A DNA stretch of 64,000 bases from Klebsiella huaxiensis (GTDB lineage Bacteria > Pseudomonadota > Gammaproteobacteria > Enterobacterales > Enterobacteriaceae). Location: NCBI RefSeq assembly GCF_003261575.2, contig NZ_CP036175.1:124001-188000 (forward strand), given 5' to 3'. The notes under the pieces were generated by a model. It did no database searches. It was not told the origin of the DNA and saw only the letters and a list, made by a program, of their open reading frames with translations. Shown in pieces: positions 44,252 through 53,056 of this stretch (position 1 is the first letter of the stretch; every line of letters begins with the position of its first letter). The translations under genes and the position numbers were made by a program.

Positions 44252-44405
44252 TTTCCGTTTTATATTATTTCCCCTCTTCGAAATTTATCACTCAACTTTT
44301 CTTCTCGTCGTTAATCATTAACCATATGAATGAAATGGTTTTTCTTGTCTTGCCGGGACGGGATGTTTATTCTTCCGGTACAGAAAACCACCGACAGGGA
44401 TTGTT

Positions 44406-45083
44406 ATGACGTCATTCATTCCAGATGTTTCATTTATTGATAACAGTGAACAGCGAACCCCCTTAATTCTCGTTCTCGATTGTTCCGGCAGCATGGAGGG
44501 CAAGCCAATTGCCCAGCTAAATCAGGGGCTCAAGCTGCTGGAAAGCGAACTTAAAAATGATGTTATCGCCGCGAAACGTGTTCGCCTGCTGGTGATTAAA
44601 TACGGCGGTTACGATGAGTGCCAACTGCATGGTGACTGGTGCGATGCGATGGACTTTACCGCCCCTGTTCTTGAAGCGAGTGGTCTGACGCCAACCGGGC
44701 AGGCCGTCAGCCTGGCTCTGGGCGAAATCGAAGCTGAAAAGCAGCGTCTGAAAGCGGCTGGCGTACCCTATACCCGGCCCTGGCTGTTTTTGATGTCGGA
44801 TGGCGAGCCTACGGACAACTGGCAGGCTGCGGCTCATGAATGCCGTGAAGCACAGGCAGCCAATAAAGTCGCCGTATTCCCGATTAGCGTAGGAAATGAA
44901 GCCACTGAATCAATGGGCCACTTCAGCCGTATCGGCATTAATGGCGTGAAACAGCTAAAAGGGCTGCAGTTCCGCGAGCTGTTCCTCTGGCTAAGCGCCA
45001 GCATGCAGGTGGTGTCGCAGTCAACGCCGGGCGGAAAAGCACAGCTGCCGCCGACGGACAGCTGGTCAGAAATTTCGGTCTGA
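44406..45083 (+). CDS. VWA-domain protein, TerY-like
   Basis: 225-residue von Willebrand A domain protein of the TerY type. The complete MIDAS metal site is visible: D25-C-S-G-S29, Thr in GLTPTGQ (about 95-97) and Asp132 in LMSDGEPTD. No signal peptide, so it is cytoplasmic. With the next two genes (PP2C phosphatase, Ser/Thr kinase) it makes the three-part set described for TerY-P phosphorylation systems in tellurite/stress loci, but no terB-F genes are nearby. It is the first gene of a tight four-gene operon and is preceded by cagggattgtt. Confidence 0.87.
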   Translation: MTSFIPDVSFIDNSEQRTPLILVLDCSGSMEGKPIAQLNQGLKLLESELKNDVIAAKRVRLLVIKYGGYDECQLHGDWCDAMDFTAPVLEASGLTPTGQAVSLALGEIEAEKQRLKAAGVPYTRPWLFLMSDGEPTDNWQAAAHECREAQAANKVAVFPISVGNEATESMGHFSRIGINGVKQLKGLQFRELFLWLSASMQVVSQSTPGGKAQLPPTDSWSEISV

Positions 45084-45087
45084 CGCG

Positions 45088-45813
45088 ATGAACTGGCGCG
45101 TTTATGCTTCGTCGGTTATCGGCAGCAGCCACCGACAAAATAATCTTCCTTGTCAGGATGCCTTTTGCTATCGCAATTTGGGCGATCGACTTGTTGCTGT
45201 CGTTTGTGATGGCGCAGGCTCAGCCGCTTATAGCGAACAGGGGGCGGCTTTGGTTGCCCGGTCGCTGTGTGAGCGCCTGGCGCGATTGACAGTTGTGCCT
45301 GATGAAGAGCAAGTCGTGGCGCTGATAGCGGATGTCCGAGAGGCTGTTCTGCTACAAGCCAAAGAGCAGCAGCTTGTCGCGGGGGATTTTGCCTGTACCG
45401 TTCTGGCAGTATGGCTGGGCGAAACGCAGTCGCTGGTCCTGCATATCGGTGATGGCGTTGCGGCGCTCACTATCAACGATGAGCAGCACTTCTCTTTGCC
45501 TGAAAACGGTGAATACGCCAACCAAACCTGGTTCCTCACCAGCCCTGACTGGCGTGAACATTTACGCATCAATCAGTTTGCTGGCAGAGCCATGCAGGTG
45601 GTGATGATGTCCGATGGTGTGCAGCCGTTTGCGCTAAACCGCAGCTGTGATGCGCTGTTTTCCCCCTTTATGGACCCTGTCGTAAGCTATTTGCAGCAGG
45701 TTTCAGAGGAGAAGGGGAGCGAAGCGATACGCGCCACGCTTGATGACCCGCGCACCTGGGCGATAACCGGTGATGACAAGACGCTTCTGGTAGCTCTGCG
45801 TAATGAAGCATAA
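45088..45813 (+). CDS. PP2C-family protein phosphatase
   Basis: 241-residue metal-dependent Ser/Thr phosphatase. PP2C motifs in order: Asp24 in CQDAF, D41-G-A-G, G121-D122-G, Asp176 in MMSDGVQ and the C-terminal GDDKT (229-230 replacing the usual DN). All metal-ligand positions look occupied, so it should be active. It is cytoplasmic, starts 4 bp after the VWA gene, and overlaps the kinase gene by 11 bp. It would reverse phosphorylation by the kinase, possibly on the VWA partner (inference from the triad family). Confidence 0.88.
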   Translation: MNWRVYASSVIGSSHRQNNLPCQDAFCYRNLGDRLVAVVCDGAGSAAYSEQGAALVARSLCERLARLTVVPDEEQVVALIADVREAVLLQAKEQQLVAGDFACTVLAVWLGETQSLVLHIGDGVAALTINDEQHFSLPENGEYANQTWFLTSPDWREHLRINQFAGRAMQVVMMSDGVQPFALNRSCDALFSPFMDPVVSYLQQVSEEKGSEAIRATLDDPRTWAITGDDKTLLVALRNEA

Positions 45814-47176
45814 AAAAATCCCTGGTTGTTATAACGAGCAGCACCGCGCGGTACGTTTGGGGAAACTCATCAAGAGCGGTGGTGCTGGCAGCGTCTACTT
45901 CCTGGTCGACGACCCTTCCCGTGTTGCGAAAATTTACCATCCCAATACTGATGCCAGCTATTATCAGCGCAAGCTCCGCGCCATGCTTGCGCAGCGCCCG
46001 GAGATCCCCACACCTGCCGACGGTGAGACGATTGTCCAGTTGGCGTGGCCCGACTATTTGCTCTTTGACGAGCGCAAGCGCGTTATTGGCTTTGTTATGC
46101 CGGTGCTCGATACCCAGCGCACGATTGAGCTGGAGTATATTTTGCAGTCGCGGCAAGCGAAGGCGCAGAATCTGCCGGAGGGGATCGGCGCAAAAGTAAG
46201 TCTGGCCTGCAACCTCGCTACCCTGGTCTCTGCGCTGCATGCGCGACAGCACCGGGTTATCGACATGAAGCCGGTTAACCTGCGCTTCTATCGCGACAGC
46301 CTGTATATCGCGCTGCTGGACTGCGATGGTTTTAGCATTCAGGGTGAGGGCGAGCGTTTCCCTGCCGGGCAGTTCACGCCGGATTACCTGGCACCGGAGT
46401 TCCAGCGCATCGGGCAGGTACCTGATGAGCAGGAAGAGGCGCAGGATCGTTTCTCGCTGGCGGTGATTATTTTTCAACTGCTCAACCACGGTATTCATCC
46501 CTATAGCGGTCGCTCGCAAACAGCGAAGGTGCCTGATGATTTACCCGGTCGTATCGCCGCCAACTGTTATGCCTACGGTATCAATGCGGCAAAAAATATT
46601 ACCCCGGTACCGGCCAGTACCCACCATCTGCTGCCGACAGAACTGCGTAAGCTGTTCGATCGCGCTTTTAGCGGCTCACCTGCCCGACGCCCTTGCGCAG
46701 ATGAATGGGCACAGGTATTGCGTCCTTATGCGCTACGCAGTACGCAAAAAATTGTTCTCTGTAGTAAGAAACATCAGCATTTCGCTGGGATGCCATGCCT
46801 GGTCTGCGCCCGTGAAAAACAGGTTGTAGAAGGCGTAAAGCAGGCGAAGCAGCATAAGCAAACGCAAACTGTTCGCCAGCGTCCTGCGCCCATCAAGCGC
46901 CAGCCTCGCGTTGCGCCAGCCGTTGCGGTACCTCGTCAGCCAACCGGGCCGGGGCCGTTAACGCTGCTGTGGCGCAATATGCGCAGCAAAGTTCCTGCAT
47001 TTGTTTGGCATGGCGCGCTGGCTGTGATTAGCACGCTGGTGATGGCCATATTAGCGCGTAATTTTACCCAACTGAGCGGTCCCTGGCATGCCTGGTACGA
47101 TAACGCGGCGTTAATCCTGATTTTTGTCTGGATAGCCGTGATGGGGCTGCTGGCGATTCTTCGGAGTAAGCCATAA
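45803..47176 (+). CDS. variant Ser/Thr protein kinase with zinc-knuckle and C-terminal membrane anchor
   Basis: 457 residues. Kinase lobe: glycine loop GGAGSVY (26-32), Lys43 in VAKIY, catalytic loop V-I-D154-M-K156-P-V-N159 (HRD replaced by VID), metal site D173-C-D175-G-F instead of DFG, APE (198-200) and Asp215. The deviations are typical of TerY-P kinases and all catalytic residues remain. A Cys/His cluster (C320, H324/H326, C332, C335) may bind zinc. A basic linker then leads to two membrane helices (about 400-418 and 435-453), which anchor the kinase in the inner membrane. Translation is coupled by overlap with the phosphatase gene. Confidence 0.85.
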   Translation: MKHKKIPGCYNEQHRAVRLGKLIKSGGAGSVYFLVDDPSRVAKIYHPNTDASYYQRKLRAMLAQRPEIPTPADGETIVQLAWPDYLLFDERKRVIGFVMPVLDTQRTIELEYILQSRQAKAQNLPEGIGAKVSLACNLATLVSALHARQHRVIDMKPVNLRFYRDSLYIALLDCDGFSIQGEGERFPAGQFTPDYLAPEFQRIGQVPDEQEEAQDRFSLAVIIFQLLNHGIHPYSGRSQTAKVPDDLPGRIAANCYAYGINAAKNITPVPASTHHLLPTELRKLFDRAFSGSPARRPCADEWAQVLRPYALRSTQKIVLCSKKHQHFAGMPCLVCAREKQVVEGVKQAKQHKQTQTVRQRPAPIKRQPRVAPAVAVPRQPTGPGPLTLLWRNMRSKVPAFVWHGALAVISTLVMAILARNFTQLSGPWHAWYDNAALILIFVWIAVMGLLAILRSKP

Positions 47177-49498
47177 ATGATTACGCCGAAGTTAAAACAC
47201 CTGTTGGTCATCTTGTCTTTGATTGCGCTTTTTGTTGCGCCGAATATGGTGCTTTTTCTCTGGTCTGCGCCCTTCATGCTGGTGGATAAGCTTTCGTTTT
47301 TACCGGCGGCGCTGAATGCTCCCCAGCGTTTATTGCTCTACGGCCTGTGGCTGGGGGGCGCGCTCTACTTTTTCGCCCTGATGTGGGTGGCGATGACCCG
47401 CCGCAATAAAGGCTATCTGGCAGCCGCCGTGGCGCAGATTGTTTTTGTTGTCGGTATCACGTTATTCAATGTACCTATCGGCGAGCAAAACCAGCGGCGC
47501 TGGCAGAGTATGAATCAGCTGGAGTTACCCGCCTGGCAGGATTTTTTATATGACCGTCATGCCCGTTTTAACCATATAACCCAGCCGTTTAATCAGCACA
47601 ATATTATCGAGCTATTCCTCGCGCAGAAAAAACCGCTGACGGAGCTGCCGCTTGGCTGGAACGAAGAAGATGCCGCCGCCGCTGATGCGCTCTGGCAGCA
47701 GGCATTGGGCTATCGCGAGCAGGAAGCGAAAGCCCTCACTAAAATGGATGATTATCTGAGCTGGATGCCGGACCGTGGCGATCTGACGCTGGCAACGGCC
47801 ATCCTGACGCTGACAACGGATGCCAATAAAGCGCAGGCGGAAAGAACGTTTCGCCAGGCAATCGCCATTGCGCCGGAAAACCCTGACGCCTGGCTGGGCT
47901 GGGCATTAGCGCTGATCCAGTCTCGTGATGATGAGCGGGTGCGAAATTCGCAGTTTCAGCCGCTCACGCAAAGCATTACTAGCGGATTATTGATGGTGGA
48001 GGGCCTGAAGGATAGCCCGCGCCAACCTGCGCTACAGCAGCGGTTAGAGGCGTATATTGCGCAAATGCCGGCAGAAGATCGGCAAATCCTGCAAATTCTG
48101 CGGGCCAGAATGCAGACCCGCTCCTGCGATTTATCGCTGGCAGAGAATGAAAATAGGGAGGCCGACAAGGTCTTACCCCTGGCGCGTTCGATCGTGTTTA
48201 AACAGGGCCCCGTGCGCAGCGTCAGCACGATTAACGAGCGCTTTCCCGGACATGTGAGCATTGAGGCCGAAAGATACGGAATTGCGAAAGAGACGGTGTC
48301 TCCGATGCTCTATCCGGCGATAAATAAATTTATCAAGTCGGCGACGGCGGTGCTTTCGGTGGATACCGAGGTAAGCGGCAATCTATTAAACGTGGTGGTC
48401 GAATGCAGTAGCGGTGTTCCGGAGTTTGACAAAGCGGCGTTGCATTATGCGCAGCAGTGGCGTTTTCACTCTAACCCGCAGGGAAAGCGCTTGCTGGTGC
48501 CGGTGACATTTGTCAGCGATCGTCTGCCTCCTGAGGAGCACTATCGGGAGATGGAATCACGGGCGGCGCGTATCGCCCGGCTGGCGGCCCGGCATAATAA
48601 AGCCGGGATGGAAACTGCCGCGCAAGAGATGGTCGCTCAGTTCACCCGGATGAAAGCGCTCTTTCCACAGAAGAAACTCAGCGCGGAAGAGGCGCGAAAT
48701 CTACAGCTTGTCTACTTCAAAAAGCGGGATAAAAGTCCCAAAGGCAGAATGGAAGGCTTTACTGAAATGACGGAAGCGATGGAAAAGCTGGTCGATACGC
48801 ATCCGTACTATGCGCCGTTGTTGAAGGATCTGGCGCTGAGAAAGAGCTTTGCTTCCTTTGACGAGAACCGGGCAACGTGGGCGCAGCTGTTGGCGCTGGC
48901 TCCGGAGGATCCGCAGGTGTGGATGGCCTGGGGCAGCCTGTGGGCCGAGCGCGATCCGGAACTATATATCGGCGCGATGATCTATTCTCTGCTGCTACAA
49001 CCGCTTGCTGAGGATACTGAGCAGAAAATCGCGAATATCAAAACCAAGCTGCTGATGCGGGTTGGCATGGGTGAGCATAGTGCGATTCTTTCGGCAAAAG
49101 TTTACGCGAATTATGCCGATATTCTCGGGGAAAGAGCGAAAGGTGAAGATACCGCAAAAGCCGGGAAAATCTTACCTGCGAGCAAAAAACTGGACCGTCA
49201 TGAAAAGGTCGTTCCTTTTGACCCACCGGTGAGTATGACGATTGATATCGACCAGAATGAGGTGTTAAACGCGCCTTTCTTCAACGTTAAGTGGAAGACG
49301 CCGCAGACGCAGGGTGATAAACGGGCTGAGCTTACCGTTGATATTGATAAAAGCGGCGTTCCGACGCTGGTGCTGGTGAGCAAAAGCAGCGAAGTGGAAG
49401 ATGATGATGCGCGGGCGGTCGATATGCTGTGGCGCTGGAAATTTAAACCACAGCCCGATGGTAGACAGATAACCGTTGGTGTGAATTTTCAGCACTAA
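47177..49498 (+). CDS. large inner-membrane/periplasmic protein with TPR and two TonB-C-like domains
   Basis: 773 residues. Three N-terminal membrane helices (about 8-31, 50-72, 80-101) should place the rest in the periplasm. A TPR-like stretch (AERTFRQAIAIAPENPDAWLGWALAL, about 220-245) follows. Two segments resemble the TonB C-terminal fold: about 380-450 (ending AALHYAQQWRFHSNPQGKRLLVPVTF) and about 715-773 (ELTVDIDKSGVPTLVLVSK...ARAVDMLWRWKFKP). I do not recognise the whole protein. Its ATG abuts the kinase stop, so it is the fourth member of the phospho-signalling operon and could be its output or sensor. Confidence 0.75.
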   Translation: MITPKLKHLLVILSLIALFVAPNMVLFLWSAPFMLVDKLSFLPAALNAPQRLLLYGLWLGGALYFFALMWVAMTRRNKGYLAAAVAQIVFVVGITLFNVPIGEQNQRRWQSMNQLELPAWQDFLYDRHARFNHITQPFNQHNIIELFLAQKKPLTELPLGWNEEDAAAADALWQQALGYREQEAKALTKMDDYLSWMPDRGDLTLATAILTLTTDANKAQAERTFRQAIAIAPENPDAWLGWALALIQSRDDERVRNSQFQPLTQSITSGLLMVEGLKDSPRQPALQQRLEAYIAQMPAEDRQILQILRARMQTRSCDLSLAENENREADKVLPLARSIVFKQGPVRSVSTINERFPGHVSIEAERYGIAKETVSPMLYPAINKFIKSATAVLSVDTEVSGNLLNVVVECSSGVPEFDKAALHYAQQWRFHSNPQGKRLLVPVTFVSDRLPPEEHYREMESRAARIARLAARHNKAGMETAAQEMVAQFTRMKALFPQKKLSAEEARNLQLVYFKKRDKSPKGRMEGFTEMTEAMEKLVDTHPYYAPLLKDLALRKSFASFDENRATWAQLLALAPEDPQVWMAWGSLWAERDPELYIGAMIYSLLLQPLAEDTEQKIANIKTKLLMRVGMGEHSAILSAKVYANYADILGERAKGEDTAKAGKILPASKKLDRHEKVVPFDPPVSMTIDIDQNEVLNAPFFNVKWKTPQTQGDKRAELTVDIDKSGVPTLVLVSKSSEVEDDDARAVDMLWRWKFKPQPDGRQITVGVNFQH

Positions 49499-49561
49499 CC
49501 GCGTCGTTGCCCTCTGAACGAGGTAAAATAGGAACGCCTGCTGTTTTCATATGAGAAAAAT

Positions 49562-50371
49562 ATGCCTGAATTACCTGAAGTAGAAACCAGCCGCCGCGGT
49601 ATTGAGCCGCATCTGGTTGGGGCGACCATCCTGCACGCCGTGGTGCGTAACGGACGCCTGCGCTGGCCGGTTTCCGAAGAGATCTATCGCCTGAGCGACG
49701 TTCCGGTTCTCAGCGTGCGTCGCCGCGCTAAATATCTGCTGCTGGAGCTGCCCGACGGCTGGATTATCATCCACCTGGGCATGTCAGGAAGCCTGCGCAT
49801 TCTGAGCGAAGAGCTGCCCGCAGAGAAACACGATCACGTTGATCTGATCATGAGCAACGGTAAGGTTCTGCGCTATACCGATCCGCGACGCTTTGGCGCC
49901 TGGCTGTGGACCAAAGAGCTGGAAGGCCATCCGGTGTTAGCGCATCTTGGACCGGAGCCGCTAAGCGATGATTTCAATGCTGACTATCTCCAGCAGAGGT
50001 GCGCGAAGAAGAAAACTGCGATTAAGCCCTGGCTGATGGATAACAAGTTGGTGGTGGGGGTCGGTAATATCTACGCCAGCGAATCGCTGTTCTCGGCGGG
50101 GATCCACCCCGACAGGCTCGCTTCATCGCTTTCACGCGACGAGTGCGAGCAATTGGTAAAGGTGATTAAGCTGGTGCTGTTGCGCTCCATCGAGCAGGGC
50201 GGGACGACGCTAAAAGATTTCCTGCAAAGCGACGGTAAGCCGGGCTATTTTGCCCAGGAATTACAGGTTTATGGCCGCAAAGGTGAACCCTGCCGTATCT
50301 GCGGAACGCCAATTATCGGCAGCAAACATGCGCAGCGGGCGACGTTTTATTGCCGCCAGTGCCAGAAGTAA
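49562..50371 (+). CDS. mutM: formamidopyrimidine-DNA glycosylase MutM (Fpg)
   Basis: Removes 8-oxoguanine and formamidopyrimidines. 269 residues: N-terminal catalytic proline PELPEVE, H2TH region VGVGNIYASESLF and C-terminal zinc finger C-x2-C...C-x2-C (CRICGTPI...YCRQCQK). It is displaced from rpmG by the inserted operon, whose last stop lies only 63 bp upstream, so mutM may now depend on that operon or a short local promoter. Confidence 0.98.
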   Translation: MPELPEVETSRRGIEPHLVGATILHAVVRNGRLRWPVSEEIYRLSDVPVLSVRRRAKYLLLELPDGWIIIHLGMSGSLRILSEELPAEKHDHVDLIMSNGKVLRYTDPRRFGAWLWTKELEGHPVLAHLGPEPLSDDFNADYLQQRCAKKKTAIKPWLMDNKLVVGVGNIYASESLFSAGIHPDRLASSLSRDECEQLVKVIKLVLLRSIEQGGTTLKDFLQSDGKPGYFAQELQVYGRKGEPCRICGTPIIGSKHAQRATFYCRQCQK

Positions 50372-50397
50372 AGTACGGTAGTTGCGCTTGGTCCGGT

Positions 50398-50432
50398 AGC
50401 CCGGACAGGCGCGTTAAGCGCCGCCTCCGGGA
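50398..50432. repeat. REP element between mutM and coaD
   Basis: Single REP palindrome (agcccggacaggcgcgtt...gcctccggg) between convergent 3' ends. Confidence 0.85.
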
Positions 50433-50440
50433 AGACAGCC

Positions 50441-50917
50441 CTACAGCTTCTTCAGCAGCGCCTGATGTACGTTAGCTGGTAGGAAGTGGGAGACATCCCC
50501 CTGGTGGCGCGCGACCTCTTTCACCAGCGAAGAGGAGATAAACGACCACTCTTTGCACGGCATCAGAAACACGCTCTCCAGCGTTGGCATCAGGTGGCGG
50601 TTCATGTGCGCCAGCTGCATCTCATATTCGAAATCCGCCACCGCCCGCAGGCCGCGAATCAAAATATTCGCCTGCTGTGCGCGAGCAAAATTGGCCATTA
50701 AATCGCTAAAGCCAATCACTTCAACGTTAACCAGATGCGCGGTTGCCTGGGTGGCCAGCGCGATGCGCTCGTCGAGAGTAAACATCGGCTTTTTGCTCGG
50801 GCTGGCGGCGATAGCCAGCAGCACCTTATCAAACATACTGGCCGCACGGGTGACGATATCGATATGACCGTTAGTAATAGGGTCGAAGGTGCCCGGATAG
50901 ATCGCTTTTGTGCTCAT
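50441..50917 (-). CDS. coaD: phosphopantetheine adenylyltransferase CoaD
   Basis: Penultimate step of coenzyme A synthesis. 158 residues; nucleotidyltransferase motif T/H: YPGTFDPITNGHIDI and C-terminal ISSSLVKEVA. The start at 50917 is 2 bp after waaE and matches the E. coli N terminus; an upstream frame start at 50956 is rejected. It ends the LPS core transcription unit. Confidence 0.97.
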   Translation of the reverse strand: MSTKAIYPGTFDPITNGHIDIVTRAASMFDKVLLAIAASPSKKPMFTLDERIALATQATAHLVNVEVIGFSDLMANFARAQQANILIRGLRAVADFEYEMQLAHMNRHLMPTLESVFLMPCKEWSFISSSLVKEVARHQGDVSHFLPANVHQALLKKL

Positions 50918-50919
50918 AA

Positions 50920-51690
50920 TTACACTTTCTCCGAGTAGCCGCGGCTTAGCGCCCACAGCTCGGTGTATTTATTAAACGTATATTGCGCGTTGACCACCGC
51001 CAGTAGCCAACCTTGTTTTCCATCCAGAACGCCGCCGCGTAGCAGCAGCGTTTTCACGAAGGCACCCAGCGTATGGCCGAAGATACCGGTCAGCGAGGTC
51101 TTCTTACCCTTCTGGTGGCGCTCCTGGGCCCAGGCGGCGGCATAGGCCAGCTGCTTTTGCTGAAAGCCGGAAAAGTCACGGCAGGTCAGATGCAACAGGT
51201 CGCCCGAGAGTTCGACAACCTGCGCGCCTTTGCTGTCGACAGACTCATGCACCAGATTATCGTTATAGCGGTAATGGTCGCGTTGGTACAGGCGCATTAC
51301 GCGGTCCGGATACCAGCCGCTATGGCGCATAAAGCGGCCGAGAAAATAGTTACGCCGGGCGATGCTGTAGATAGCTCCGCTTTTTGGCGCGGTCAGCACG
51401 CTGCGGATGGATTGCTCAAGCTCTGGGGTGACGCGCTCGTCGGTATCGATCATCAGCACGTAGTCGCCGGTGGCGTAGTCCTGGGCGCGCTGGCGCTGGA
51501 TACCGTAGCCCTGCCAGTCGTCATTGATATGAACCTGAACGCCCAGGCTGCGGGCTAATTCAACGGTATTGTCGCTGCTGCCGGAATCCAGCAGCACTAT
51601 CTCATCGGCCCAGCTGACTGACGCCAGACAATCAGGCAGTAAATCCGCCGCGTTTTTGGCGATCATTACGACTGAGAGTCGAGGCGACAT
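50920..51690 (-). CDS. waaE: LPS core beta-1,4-glucosyltransferase WaaE
   Basis: Family 2 glycosyltransferase of 256 residues that adds beta-glucose to O-4 of heptose I in Klebsiella/Serratia-type cores. GT-A features: SVVMIAKN start, DSGSSDNT and DTDERV (DXD-like). ATG at 51690 overlaps the waaA stop by one base (taatg), implying coupled translation. E. coli K-12 lacks this gene in the cluster, so it supports a Klebsiella-like host. Confidence 0.93.
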   Translation of the reverse strand: MSPRLSVVMIAKNAADLLPDCLASVSWADEIVLLDSGSSDNTVELARSLGVQVHINDDWQGYGIQRQRAQDYATGDYVLMIDTDERVTPELEQSIRSVLTAPKSGAIYSIARRNYFLGRFMRHSGWYPDRVMRLYQRDHYRYNDNLVHESVDSKGAQVVELSGDLLHLTCRDFSGFQQKQLAYAAAWAQERHQKGKKTSLTGIFGHTLGAFVKTLLLRGGVLDGKQGWLLAVVNAQYTFNKYTELWALSRGYSEKV

Positions 51691-52964
51691 TAGTGGCTCC
51701 GCTGCGGCAGATAGGGTTGCAGTAACTGTAGCAGACGGGAGAGCGCACCCTGGTTTTGGTGCAGGACCTCCACCGCGTGGCGACCATACCACAGGCGATA
51801 ATCTTCATCTGTCAGTAGGTTAGACACCTGCGTTACCAGCGAGCTGGCGTCGGTCACGGTAATCAGGCCGTCGTCCTGCTGCAGCTTGGCGCAGATATCT
51901 TTGAAGTTGAAGGTGTGCGGGCCCATCAGCACCGGAATCGCATGAGCGGCGGGCTCCAGCGGGTTATGACCGCCGCGCTCCACCAGGCTACCGCCGACAA
52001 ACGCGAGGTCGGCAATGCCGTACAGCAGCATCAGCTCTCCCATGGTATCGCCAATCACCACCTGGGTGCTGCTTGACGGGATTTCGCCAGTGCTGCGCAG
52101 GGTGTAGCTCATTCCTGCTTTCTGCACCATTTCGCGGGCGTCGCTAAAACGTTCCGGATGGCGAGGGACGAGGATCAGCAGCAGATTGGGGAACGTCTCC
52201 AGCAGCTTTTTATGTGCCTGGAGAACAATTTGTTCTTCGCCGTCGTGGGTGCTGGTGGCAATCCAGACCTGACGATGCGGTGCCCACTGGCGGCGCAGGG
52301 TGATGGCGCGTGCAGCCAGTTCAGGTGTCACTGAGATATCAAACTTCAGGCTACCGGTAACCGCCAACTGATTGCGCTTCAGGCCAAGGGCGATAAAGCG
52401 GTTGGCATCTTCTTCGTTCTGCGCGGCGATAAGTGTGATACGGCTCAGCAGCCGACGCATAAATTTGCCCAGCTTGGCATAGCCCTTCGCCGAGCGCTCG
52501 GACAGGCGGGCGTTGGCAATGACCAGCGGGATTTTACGCTTATGCAGCGTGGCGACCATATTCGGCCACAGCTCGGTTTCCATGACGATAACCAGCTTCG
52601 GCTGGACGGTATTGAAAAAGCGATTCATCGCGCCGGGCAGATCGTAAGGCAGGTAGACGTGATGCACGTCTTTACCAAAGGCGGACATTGCGCGTTCAGA
52701 GCCAGTTGGCGTCATGGTAGTGACGGTGATCGGCAGAGAGGGATAACGATGACGTAACGCACGCACCAACGGGATGGCCGCCAGGGTTTCGCCGACGGAA
52801 ACGGAATGCAGCAGAATACCATTAGGTTCTACCTTGTTCTGACAGAAGCCGTAACGTTCCGCCCAGCGTTTACGATAGGCAGGGGCCTTACGGCTGCGTA
52901 ACAGCAGTCGCAGCCACACCAGCGGCTGAATAAGGTAGAGTAGGGCGGTATAAAGCAATTCCAA
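51690..52964 (-). CDS. waaA: Kdo transferase WaaA
   Basis: Adds two Kdo residues to lipid IVA at the cytoplasmic face of the inner membrane. About 424 residues of GT30, with an N-terminal membrane-proximal helix (LELLYTALLYLIQPL), the GETLAAIPL motif and GGSLVERGGHNPLEPAA. No ATG fits the conserved N terminus; I chose the TTG at 52964 (LELLYTA, acggataa upstream). An alternative TTG lies at 52997. Confidence 0.93.
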   Translation of the reverse strand: MELLYTALLYLIQPLVWLRLLLRSRKAPAYRKRWAERYGFCQNKVEPNGILLHSVSVGETLAAIPLVRALRHRYPSLPITVTTMTPTGSERAMSAFGKDVHHVYLPYDLPGAMNRFFNTVQPKLVIVMETELWPNMVATLHKRKIPLVIANARLSERSAKGYAKLGKFMRRLLSRITLIAAQNEEDANRFIALGLKRNQLAVTGSLKFDISVTPELAARAITLRRQWAPHRQVWIATSTHDGEEQIVLQAHKKLLETFPNLLLILVPRHPERFSDAREMVQKAGMSYTLRSTGEIPSSSTQVVIGDTMGELMLLYGIADLAFVGGSLVERGGHNPLEPAAHAIPVLMGPHTFNFKDICAKLQQDDGLITVTDASSLVTQVSNLLTDEDYRLWYGRHAVEVLHQNQGALSRLLQLLQPYLPQRSH

Positions 52965-53056
52965 GCGATTTATCCGTATTAATGTTTTTGCGGGCAAATT
53001 CTAAGCATTTAACCCGCGTAAAGCTATCTCTTTGGCGGAAACTAAGGGATTCAGTA

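Noticed and set aside
44161..44409. Open frame crossing the rpmG end and the terminator
   Set aside because: It overlaps rpmG in another frame and runs through a terminator; artefact.
45803..47176. Capsule- or toxin-type kinase (HipA-like)
   Set aside because: Glycine loop, MKPxN loop, DxD site and neighbouring PP2C/VWA genes fit the TerY-P kinase group, not HipA.
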